Assembly (NCBI GenBank): GCA_003116975.1
Contig: BGKB01000006.1
Location: forward strand, 496,001-560,000
Origin: Aurantiochytrium sp. KH105
Lineage: Eukaryota; Sar; Bigyra; Thraustochytrida; Thraustochytriidae
DNA length: 64,000 bases
Direction: 5' to 3'
Shown in pieces: positions 1 through 9,729 of the stretch (position 1 is the stretch's first letter; each line of letters begins with the position of its first letter). Both the position numbers and the translations under genes were made by a program. The notes below the pieces were generated by a model. It was given only the letters and a program-made list of their open reading frames with translations, did no database searches and was not told the origin of the DNA.

Positions 1-1085
1 ACTTCGAAATTACCGTTCCCATGATCACAGAATTTGCGTACATAGATGCGTTGGCGTCGAAGTTGCTCAAGACGAAGGCGAATTTTGGGTCCAATCCGCG
101 CTTGCTTGTTGGCAGAATTGAGTCCCGCGCCACAAATGATCTCCACCGTGTCCCAGAAGAGAGACCTCGCAAGCTGCAGCAAGGCCTCGAGCCTGTCGAG
201 CGCCTCATGGAGGAGCAGGTAGTGAAAATCGACCTTGACAAGCGGCAGCCTCCGCGCACGGCTCAGAACCGCGCCCGCCAAGTCCTCATTGTTGTGGGCG
301 AAAATCACACTTGCAGCATGTGCCATGGCTTCGTTTGCCTCGGCCTCGCGCGACGCACGGACGCCAGGTTCCATCAAGTGCAATCGGCTAAGTTTTGAAA
401 GTGCACTCGTGCGTAGAAAACGCGCATGAGCAAGCGACGTCTTGGACGACCGCAGCTCGTCGGCCAGGTCTGCAGGCGTCATGTTGTGTGGCACGCGCGC
501 ACGAAGACTCGACCTGCGCCGGCGAGCTCGAGGGGCTACTTGGCCGGCGCTTGAAGCTTTGGCACTTGGCAGACCTGAGCCACTGATTGTGGATGTCATG
601 GGTTCCGGAGGTTGGGGAGGCGTTGCGTTGCGTTTGACCGCGGCAGCAAAACTCAAGGCCTCGCTGCGACTTACATTGAGCTCTTCATGCAGCTGTTTCG
701 CGAGCCAAAGGTCGGTCTGCATTGCATTTTCGGTCTCCTCCGCATTGAGCTCTTCATGCAGCTTCGCCGCAAGGTCTGCGTCCGAGACCTCCTGCTGTAG
801 TGCCAAAGCCGCAGCGGCATCCTCGAGTTCCTGCTGCAGCTGCGCACAGAGCTCCTCTTGCAAAATGCCTTCGGCTGCGGTCACTTCGCTTGAGGTTTCC
901 TTCATCGAGGTTGTCGTCGCGGAGGTCTCAGTTTGATCTGTTGCACTCGTTGCTTTCGAGTCTTGCTCAAACTCTTGTTGCAGTTTGCGCGCCAGCTCGG
1001 CATCCGCGGCCTCGCGCGCCTCTTCTTCCCGAGTCCATTCCTCCGCGAGCTTTCGCGCGAGCGCGAGGTCGGCGTCCTCCTCCAT
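1..1085 (-). CDS. Smr-domain protein with repeated ubiquitin-binding-like helices (partial, runs off left edge)
   Basis: The minus-strand frame is open from base 1319 to the left edge; the first in-frame ATG is at 1085 and I use it, although the frame stays open upstream without an ATG, so an upstream exon is possible. About 361 residues are visible. The last 77 (from about residue 285) match a Smr (small MutS-related) domain: a VDFHYLLLHEAL segment, then EIICGAGLNS, then an ARIGPKIRLRLEQ helix. Smr domains bind or cut nucleic acids; the usual LDxH is DFHY here and HGxG is CGAG. Residues 1-115 contain four or five copies of a motif like DADLALARKLAEEW / ELARKLQQEF / DLAAKLHEELN, resembling inverted ubiquitin-interacting (MIU) helices. 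The middle is Ser/Pro/Arg-rich. Most of the Smr domain is inside the window, so only a short tail should be missing. Specific function unknown. Confidence 0.7.
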   Translation of the reverse strand, partial: MEEDADLALARKLAEEWTREEEAREAADAELARKLQQEFEQDSKATSATDQTETSATTTSMKETSSEVTAAEGILQEELCAQLQQELEDAAAALALQQEVSDADLAAKLHEELNAEETENAMQTDLWLAKQLHEELNVSRSEALSFAAAVKRNATPPQPPEPMTSTISGSGLPSAKASSAGQVAPRARRRRSSLRARVPHNMTPADLADELRSSKTSLAHARFLRTSALSKLSRLHLMEPGVRASREAEANEAMAHAASVIFAHNNEDLAGAVLSRARRLPLVKVDFHYLLLHEALDRLEALLQLARSLFWDTVEIICGAGLNSANKQARIGPKIRLRLEQLRRQRIYVRKFCDHGNGNFE

Positions 1086-1784
1086 GACCACAGCAATGAG
1101 TTGTTGCAAATCGCACGCACCTCCAGCGGGCGAGGCTTTGCGGAGGTCGCACGAGGCGTGGGGGAGAGCGCCCAGCTTGCCGGCGTGTCCTGCGTGCAGC
1201 CACGAGTCGCGCTCGTACGCGGCAAATGTGCCCGTCTTGCGAGGGGAGAGACGACGCTTTTGGTTTTGCCACCATGTTTCAAATTCACGATGGGAGCAAG
1301 GTGAGAGCGTCACCTCCGCTCACTATGGTCATTCATTCATCCACTGCGAGCCTGACTGTGAGTGGTGGCAACGTCACGGTGGAGGTGTAAAAGGTTCGTC
1401 CATCGTGATCGTGAAAGGTCGGGAACGGGCAACGAGAGGGGGAAATCAGCAAGGTCTTCTTGGGCGGGGGGAGATGAGGGAGGAAAGTCAAGCGCCTTTG
1501 GAAAAAGAGCAGGAGCAAGCTAAACATCAGAAGATGTCGTCTCTCGAATGCGGAGACCCCTTACAAGAAAAGGAAAGACAAGAAAAGAAGAAAGAGAGAG
1601 AGAGAGCAGACGTCATCTGAAACCGGAGGACGTCGTGGCTATGCGTAATGCATGTGTCTCTCCGTGTGCAACGTGTCTGAAAAAGAAAAGAACATCGTAA
1701 AAGGCCAAGCAAGAGCTTATCATCATTATGATGATTGTGATGATGATTCTGAGACCTCGCCGCATCTTGCAAGCCGAGAGGAGC
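1086..1784. other. Intergenic stretch with purine-rich tract
   Basis: Up to 1319 the minus-strand frame of the Smr gene stays open without an ATG. Beyond it no coding sequence is recognisable. Bases 1560-1612 are strongly purine-rich (GAAA and GAGA runs). ORFs here are short and unlike any family I know. An upstream exon of the Smr gene could lie here but I cannot place its splice sites. Confidence 0.4.
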
Positions 1785-2971
1785 ACGATTTGCAGATCAC
1801 CACGCTGCATACCCGCATGCAGACCTGGCGACACGCAGACGCATTCCCATCGGTCTTTGGTCTGGACTCCACGCCTTGCACTCGCAAGGTTTCGTGCACT
1901 GCGACGACAAGCCAGAGAATGTCTTTTTCGCCCCAGGCCTGTCGCCTGTGCTAAGGAATTTTGATGGTGTTCAAAGGCACAATGCGGCCATGGCGCAGCC
2001 CACACAAGCCGCCTACAGGTATTTGGCCCTTGAAATTCGCAGTAAAGATGTCAAAAGGTTAGAGGCTGCTGTGGATCTATTTTTCACGGGAATGGTCCTC
2101 GCGGACCCCTCCGAAAACACAGAAGAATCTGTCGCTTTGCAGTCGCTCATACGTCCCTGCAGTCTGCAGATCCAATAAAGCGACTCACGGCGCTTCAGGC
2201 CTTGCATCACGAGACATTTCAGGTTGAGCTCGTAAAGCAGGCCTCGTGTGCCATTTGCCTTGACATTTTTCCCTTCCTTCGCGCTAATGACCACTTTACA
2301 TGTAAAGAGTGCCTGAGCGGGTCCGTACGTGCGGCTACTGCCTAATGCAAACGTCAACGTACTACGAGATGAAAGTATCCGATGTGCTGTGTCACTCCAG
2401 ACTGTGAGCTCCTCATCACGGGACATGCCATTGCATCCGCGGTTCCAAAGGAGGCCTTTACAGCTCTGCTCGACATAGTGCGCGCACATTTTGAGCGAGA
2501 CACCGCAGCTGAACAAGAGCGTCAGCTTCAGCTTCGTCTCGATGCAGCGCTCCGTGAGCATGGGCTAGACCCGACGACGCAGAACCACATTTCCACGATC
2601 CAGAACGAGGTCTTAAATGTCTCATGCCCCCGTTGCTCGACAGTGTTCGTTGACTTCAGCGGCTGCTGTGCTCTCAAACGTGGCACTTGCCCGTGCTACT
2701 TTTGCGCATGGTGCTTGAAGGACACAGGTGATGACTCAAATGCTTGCCGTCGCCACGCTGCGAGATGCAAAAATAAGCCTGTTGGCGAAGAGGACCCATT
2801 CTTTTGCGACTTTGCTGTTGTACAGCACGCGTGGGCTTGGCTTCGAGCGCAGCGTCTTCGTCAGTACATGGTGGAGAAGATTGAAGACGCAGGCATACGT
2901 GCTCACATTCAGCAGAGACTACGCCTCTCCTGACGCCGGACATTGTCGGCGACAACTTTAGATTCGAATAA
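1785..2971 (+). pseudogene. Broken 3' copy of the ankyrin-kinase-RBR gene
   Basis: This stretch is homologous to bases about 7185-8389 of the intact downstream gene, starting within the kinase domain and reaching the same stop codon (TAA at 2969-2971). The open frame is lost repeatedly: small indels, an in-frame stop after the kinase-like part (near 2176), a shortened RING region, and a 1-bp loss near the C-terminus that gives a premature TGA at 2931-2933. Key kinase residues are also changed: the HCDVKPEN loop of the intact copy is HCDDKPEN here, and the DFD at the magnesium-loop position has become NFD. The C-terminal Cys-rich finger is still mostly readable (2382-2933). Everything encoding the ankyrin repeats and the middle is absent. 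It is a truncated tandem duplicate; transcription of the fragment cannot be judged from sequence. Confidence 0.85.
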
Positions 2972-3850
2972 CAAATGCTGAGAACATTTGTGTCGTCCTC
3001 TATCTATCCCACTGTCTTGATAGAGTGTCATCCTGAGACCTGAAGTGGTCGCCGAGGCCCAAGACGCTGCTGCGGTCTTCTTGGCCTTGTTTGCTATTGT
3101 CAGAGAGCGTGAGATTGTCTCGCCAGAAGTCGCCAGGCACAGCTACGCCCTGGACCACTGCTCCTCTCATGCTGCCGGCACTCGCGCTCGACACCCTTGA
3201 TGCTCTCTTTAACTTCGTTTTTCGTTTTTAAGCCGATCCTAATGGCAAAATCTTGCGCCAAGCAGTGTTATGAGCGAACGTACGCCCGCCCGCGCACTGC
3301 AAACTTTTGGAGCCATTCACCAAGACCCCGGGGTGCCTGCTGATGCGACATCTCGCTTGGCAAGCAATTTGTCCGTCTGTAAAGTAGAGAGGCAAAGCGG
3401 TTGAATTTGTAAAGTCTTGCAGTCCATGGAAGCTGTTCATTTTGCCGAACTTAAAAACAGCACTGACACCGCCATAGCCACCACCTTCTTTTCACGTCGT
3501 CCTCAAGGGGTGCACTCACTTCTCGCATCTCGCTTCGATCTTTATGGAATTTGTCGCTGCACAACTCGCTCTTTTTCTTCTACCGTTGGTTACGAAGTAC
3601 GATCATCAAAGTCAAGGCACACAAGCTGCCCCGTACGACTCGCTTGCTGCTAAATCGAGCTTTGCTCTGGAAAAAAAGGTTTTCGCCTCTATTCTTGTTT
3701 TCGCTGTGACGGCTCGCTCCTCTAATGCCACGTCGCTCTCTTTGCATATTCCTGCAAAACGAAGTTCTCACCCATTCTCACCCGCGTTAGCTCGAAAGAC
3801 TGCACTCACCGTCGATGCGCGAGCTTGCGTCCATGTTCGTGCGCACAAAT
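1785..3850 (+). repeat. Tandem segmental duplication, copy 1
   Basis: Bases 1785-3850 align with about 7185-9290, an offset of 5418 bp in the central part. The coding part (to about 2930) has diverged with many substitutions and indels. Bases 2930-3510 carry only about eight mismatches and no indel against 8348-8930. From about 3515 to 3850 the copies diverge again but remain recognisable. Confidence 0.9.
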
Positions 3851-4284
3851 TTGAGACTTCGGGGCAGCGGTCGGTGGGTCGTGAGCGACGACCGTGTCAA
3901 TTTTTTAGACTCGACTTCAGTCTCAGCTGACTGACGAATTTCTCTTTCACGTTCTCCTCGCCGAGCAGTGCGTCCGCATCGACCAATGCTGCTGCGCGCA
4001 TCGTTGCCGAGGCACAGAGCAAAGCAGCATCTCTGAGCGACCCGGCAGCGTCCGTCACGTTCTCTTCGACGGTCCACGCGCGCCCCGCCCTTCTGCGGTC
4101 TTGCGGCCGCCCGCGATCTAAGTCTGCTTCTTCTTATCTTTCGCCCGCGGCCGACGACTCACCGCGGGGCTGCAAAACCTTTCACTCCGTATCCGTATCC
4201 GTATCCGTATCCGACTCTGTCTCCCTCGTCCGCTGCAGCCCGTCGCGGCCGCCGCCCTCGAGCCAGACCCGCGTGCGCGCGAGG
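2972..4284. other. Spacer between pseudogene and ankyrin-kinase-RBR gene
   Basis: The first 880 bp are the conserved downstream flank of the duplication. The rest is upstream sequence of the intact gene and includes about four TATCCG hexamers at 4187-4214 just before the start. No protein-coding gene is recognisable; two minus-strand ORFs of 64 and 70 codons (3000-3194, 3228-3440) recur at 8418-8612 and 8646-8858, only because the DNA itself is nearly identical. Confidence 0.6.
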
Positions 4285-7200
4285 ATGCCGAGCATGCGCG
4301 ACCTCATCGAGAACGGCGACCTCGCCGGCGTGCAGCGCGCCGTGCAGGACGACCCCGCCCTGCTCGACGCGACGGTGATGTCGGGAAAGCTCACGCCGCT
4401 CATGTGGGCCCTTTCCAAACGCTCCGGGGGGCAGCCCGCCATCGCGCAGTGGCTCGTTGAGCGAGGCGCCAACCTCGACCTGCAGAAGTACGGATGGACC
4501 GCGCTCATGACTGCGTGCCGCTACGACCAGCCCGACACGGCCCAGTGGCTCATCGAGCGCGGTGCCAACCTCGACCTGCAGAACACCAATGGATGGACCG
4601 CGCTCATGTACGCGTGCCGCTTCGACCAGCCCGACACGGCCCAGTTGCTCATCGAGCGCGGCGCAGAGCTTGACCTGCAGAACGACAATGGATACACCGC
4701 GCTCATGCTGGCATGTCAGCAGCCATCTAAAGCGCATCACACCGCGTCGGGTCTCCTGCGCTGCATCAAGCTCTGCTACGCGGCGGGCGCCGATCTGAAT
4801 CTGAAAAATTATTCCGGGCGAGACGCGCTGGCACTGGCCAAGTACTGGGATCGCGCCGACGCCGTCGCGTTCCTGGAGTTCGCGTCGATGTTGGAGGTGG
4901 CGCGGGGTGCGCAGGGCAGCTTGCAGCAGCCGCGGAGCGTCGTGGCGGCGTCGTTGCTTTCGCAAGAGTAAGTTACACAGAAACGATGGAGTCTGTGACA
5001 CCTTCCATGTTCTGACGTTCGTTCTTTTATGAACATTCAGCAACGGAGACACAGAGCCCGAAGCCATTCTCGACCGCGCTCAAGATTTGTACGAAAAGAG
5101 CCAGACGCCTCTCATGCAGGCTTGCAAGAAGGGCGACCTTGCGAGGGCAAAGAAGCTCATGGCGGCCGGGGCACAGATCGATGCGCGTGACAAACTGGGC
5201 CTCACCCCAATGTTCTACGCTTGCAAATTCAACAAGGACGGACACAATTTGACTCTTGCAAAGCTTCTTTTTGAGCACAGCGCAGGTCTTTCGAGCGAGT
5301 CTCTCGGGATTAAGACGGCTCTTGCGCATGTTTCTTCTGAGAATTGCATGGAACTGTCAACCTTTCTTTCCTTCATACACTCGCCACCGCTTGAACACTT
5401 CCACAGCAACACACTACGGAAGATTGTTTCCAAGCTTATCATACCCTGCGCGGCTATGCTCTTCGTGTACGGTGTGCGAACGATTGAACTAGCTCGTCTT
5501 CTCATTCCTGCTCGTCTCAAGCGACTGGGCATTTCGAGCGCACTAGATTGTCATGAAATGTTTGACTCATTTGTGGATCCTAAGCAAATAGCCAGTCTCG
5601 AAGTGCTAGCTGCAAAGGTTACCCTTGCGCGGACAAAGCTCAAGGAAGGAAAGCCTATTCTTCATCCGAGGCTGGCCGAGGTCTTTGCCGAGCAGCTCTC
5701 GCGCAAGGACCCGGTCGCATCTCTTGCAGATTTTGACAAGCAGAATACCATTCTTCGCGAAAAAGAGAAAGAGCTGATTGCGCTCCAGGAGGCTGTCAAG
5801 GCGAATTCGGAAAGAGTACCTAAACGGGATAAAGTCCGACGCGACCTTGTCGAGGGTATTCGTGATGCTTTGTCAGGGGATATTCAAGGTCAGCTTCGAA
5901 GAACATTCGCCGTGTTGGACTCCTGCAAGAATCTGTGGCAGGAGATCCTACAAGAATCTGTGGACGTTGACTTTTTTGTCAAACCATTGTCCTTTGCGCA
6001 AGTGCAGAAAGCGACACAAGCCGCGGTAGACGCTGTAAATGCCTGGGAGGCTCGGCACGACACGAGCGCTGTGCGTAAGCAAACCGAAGCAGCTATCATT
6101 GCTTTGGACGAGAGCACAGTGCGCTTTGATATTCAGTCGGTGCTGCAAATGATCGTCGTGATGGTATTGATGGTATTGGTAGTTGTTGGCGACTCTTTGA
6201 TGTTATCATTGTCGTTGTTGTTGCTGCTGCTGCTGATGATGATGATGACAATGATGCAAAGCAACAGAATGAGGCGTCCGCCCTACGCCGACGCTGCTCC
6301 TATTGTTGGAAGCTTCATGTCCTGCATTAGGCTCTTCACGGCGCTGAGGCATTCTGACAGGTCATGGAATCTCGGGGTACAGCTTCAAAACGTACAAATT
6401 GCGTTCGAAGCAGAGCTCCGGGCCTTGACGGACGTCGATCTCATGGCAGATGCCCCATTGGAGGAGGTGCGACGTGCGCTGGCCAGCACCATATCATTCT
6501 ACACTTGCTGCACAGTGAAAGACGATGTCTCGCGCTTGCAGACGGCCGTTAAAGACCTGTCAAGTTCTCTTTCCAAGCACGTCCCCGGGCTCGCGCTGCC
6601 ACACACATTGCGTGTGACAGAGATGATCGAGAACATTCGAAATAGCAAGTGGAAGAGAGAAGATCTTGAGCGCAATCTCGAACGCACTCGCGAAAAGGCC
6701 AACAACGGAGATATAGAAGCACGAGCTCGGGTCCCTCGTTTTGAGCAAGAGCTTGCTCAGCTCGGGAGTATTTACAAGCTGGACAGCGAGCTTCGTAAAG
6801 AGCGCGCACGGGTGCTCAGGCATGCTGAAGAACACTATCCTGAGTTGCTCCAAGATCGAGAGTGGATGAAGAGCTTGGGCTTGAACAATAGCGTTCCTCG
6901 GGAGCTGTCAACGCTGGGTCTTTGGCTGACGAATGCAAAACGACGTGACTTTGAGACCCTCGCAAAGCTTGCATCCAAGCCCGGCAAGTCTGTGCTCAGA
7001 GTGCGCGATCTCAGCGGCCGAGATTTCGTGCTCAAGTCCTTTCATCTCGCCGACGAAGAGTGGAGCAGTCGTTTTTATCGCCAGGTCGCAGCGCTTGCCC
7101 AAATCAAATCAGCCTACATCGTGCGCATCCAAGGCGTGTTCATGCAAGATGCGCACCAGGGATGCACTTTGATGCCGTTTTATTTGGGCGGCGATCTTGC

Positions 7201-8389
7201 AACCTGGATCCGCGACAACCCGCATGCAGACCTTGCGACGCGCAGACGCATTGCGATCGGTCTTTTATCTGGTCTGCACGACTTGCACTCGCAAGGCTTC
7301 GTGCACTGCGACGTCAAGCCAGAGAATGTCTTTCTCGCCCCAGGCCTTTCGCCTGTTCTTGGTGACTTTGATGGCGTGCAATCACACAATGTGACCATGA
7401 CGCAGCCTATGCAGGCCACCATCAAGTACATGGCCCCTGAGCTTCGCAGCGGAAATGCCGAAAAAGTGGGGTCCACGGTGGATCTCTTCTCCGTGGGTAT
7501 GGTTCTCGCGGACCTCTTCGAAAACAAAGAGGTATCTAAAGCTTTGCAGTCGCTCATTTCGTCCCTGCAGTCTGCTGATCCTGCACAGCGCCCCACTGCG
7601 CTTGAGGCCTTGCGTCACGGTGCCTTCCAGATTGAGCCTATAAAGCAGGCCTCATGTGCCATTTGCCTCGACCAGTTCCCCGTCAGCGAGGGCGTCTCTT
7701 GCGCTGATGACCACTTTACGTGCAAAGAGTGCCTGAGCGGGTCCGTACGCGCTGCTACTGAGGCTCAGTCGCACGTCAACGTACTACGAGATGGAAGCAT
7801 GTGCTGTGTCACTCCAGACTGTGAGCTCCTCATCACGGGACATGCCATTGCATCCTCGGTTCCAGAGGAGGACTTTGCAGCTCTGCTTGACATAGTGCGC
7901 AAGCATTTTGAGCGAGACGCTGCCGTCGAACAAGAGCGTCAGCTTCAGCTTCGTCTCGATGCAGCGCTTCGTGAGCATGGGCTAGATCCGATGACGCAGA
8001 ATCACATTCGCACGATCCAGAATGAGATTCTCACCATGTCGTGCCCTCGTTGCGCGGCAGTCTTTGCTGCCTTTGATGACTGCTGTGCTCTCAAATGTGG
8101 CACTTGCCCGTGCTACTTTTGCGCATGGTGCTTGAAGGACACAGGTGATGACTCAGATGCTTGCCATCGCCACGTTGCGAGATGCAAAAATAAGCCTGCT
8201 GGCGAAGAGGACCCATTCTTCAGCGATTTCGTTGTCGTGCAACAGGCATGGGCTCGTCTTCGAGCGCAGCGTCTTCGCGACTACATGGCAATGCGCGTTG
8301 AAGACGCAGGCATACGTGCCAACGTTCAGAACAGATTGCGTCCTCTCCTGACGCCGGACATTGTCGGCGACAACTTTAGATTCGAATAA
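4285..8389 (+). CDS. Ankyrin-repeat / atypical protein kinase / RING-RBR E3-like fusion protein
   Basis: Two exons, 4285-4967 and 5041-8389, joined over a 73-bp GTAAGT...CAG intron, give about 1343 residues. The N-terminus (to about 300) is ankyrin repeats (GWTALMTACRYDQPDTAQWL and similar). The middle is helical and charged, apart from a Leu/Met-rich hydrophobic stretch near 596-631. Residues about 877-1092 are a protein kinase fold: FVLKSF lysine, HCDVKPEN catalytic loop with Asp kept but Arg changed to Cys, DFD instead of DFG, and MAPEL. From about 1100 comes a RING-like CAICLDQF...HFTCKEC, then from 1227 a second Cys-rich finger (CPRC, CCALKC, FCAWC, HVARC) like the IBR/RING2 part of RBR ligases. 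This suggests a scaffold that binds a target through ankyrins and ubiquitinates it, with a kinase of doubtful activity. The first ATG of the frame is used; ATG at 4294 is an alternative. Confidence 0.85.
4968..5040 (+). other. Intron of the ankyrin-kinase-RBR gene
   Basis: The donor GTAAGT follows the codon fragment GA, and the intron ends ATTCAG. Splicing joins GA+C (Asp) and keeps the ankyrin frame open. Without splicing the first exon stops at TAA 4969-4971. Confidence 0.88.
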
Positions 8390-9290
8390 CAAATGCTGAG
8401 AACATTTGTGTCGTCCTCTATCGATCCCACTGTCTTGATAGAGGGTCACCCTGAGACCTGAAGTGGTCGCCGAGGCCCAAGACGCTGCTGCGGTCTTCTT
8501 GGCCTTGTTTGCTATTGTCAGACAGCGTGAGATTGTCTCGCCACAGGTCGCCAGGCACAGCTACGCCCTGGACCACTGCTCCTCTCATGCTGCCGGCACT
8601 CGCGCTCGACACCCTTGATGCTCTCTTTAACTTCGTTTTTCGTTTTTAAGCCGATCCTAATGGCAAAATCTTGCGCCAAGCAGTGTTATGAGCGAACGTA
8701 CGCCCGCCCGCGCACTGCAAACTTTTGGAGCCATTCACCAAGACCCCGGGGTGCCTGCTGATGCGACATCTCGCTTGGCAAGCAATTTGTCCGTCTGTAA
8801 AGTAGAGAGGCAAAGCGGTTGAATTTGTAAAGTCTTGCAGTCCATGGAAGCTGTTCATTTTGCCGAACTTAAAAACAGCACTGACACCGCCATAGCCACC
8901 ACCTTCTTCTCACGTCGCCCTCAAGGGGGTGCACTCACTTCACACATATCGCTTCGATCATTTTGGACTTCGTCGCTGCACAGCTCGCTCTTCTTCTTCT
9001 GCCCTTGGTTACGAAGCACGACCACCAAAGTCAAGGCACACAAGCTACCCAGAGCAACTCGCTTGCTGCTAAATCGAGCTTTGGAAGAAGAATTCAAATT
9101 CCTTTATCTTTGTCCTCGCTGTAATTGCTCGCTCCTTCCAAGCCACGTCGCTCTTTATTCAATCTGCGCACTCCTCGCATGTCTCTGCAAAACAAAAGTC
9201 CTCACTCCATCCTCGCCCGCGTTAGCTCAAAGGACTGCACTCAACGTCGGTGCGCAAACTCATGTCCAATTTGTACGCAGGCGCGCAAGG
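7185..9290 (+). repeat. Tandem segmental duplication, copy 2
   Basis: Counterpart of 1785-3850. It covers the kinase-to-C-terminus part of the intact gene plus about 900 bp of downstream flank. The block 8348-8930 is nearly identical to 2930-3510. Confidence 0.9.
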
Positions 9291-9613
9291 ATCTACCACC
9301 AGGATACATCCGCAGCAAACCCCTGTGCGTGCGCTTCTCAGGAGGCGTCGCGCGAGACTCGAAAAGGCCGCTGCAACCGAAATTCTGATCATCCTTGTGC
9401 ATGCTCGACATCATTCTGAAAACCATCAAGAAAGCTTACTGCAACCGCAAAGATCGTGCCGTGCATGACCCAAACGACTTTCGTTCATCCCCCCCATCCC
9501 TTTTCAAGTCGTCGTGAGAATGAAACCAATGTTTACGATGTTGTCGAATTTCTCGGTCCCGGCAGAGTGTGCTTAGTGCCAGCTCGTCTCGTCCAGCCAG
9601 ACCTCGCATCACG
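8390..9613. other. Downstream flank of duplication and NDUFAF7 upstream region
   Basis: Up to about 9290 this is the duplicated flank; the remainder is the upstream region of NDUFAF7. No independent gene is recognisable. Confidence 0.55.
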
Positions 9614-9698
9614 ATGTCCACAACAGCGCGACTCGTGGCGGCGGCGGCGACTCGTGGCAAGTACGCGCGGGTGCCGCGTATTCGCGCACGCGCTCTGT

Positions 9699-9729
<31 letters not shown>

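Noticed and set aside
3000..3440. Two minus-strand ORFs of 64 and 70 codons conserved in both duplicate copies
   Set aside because: Conservation is fully explained by near-identical DNA; composition is not protein-like and there is no domain.
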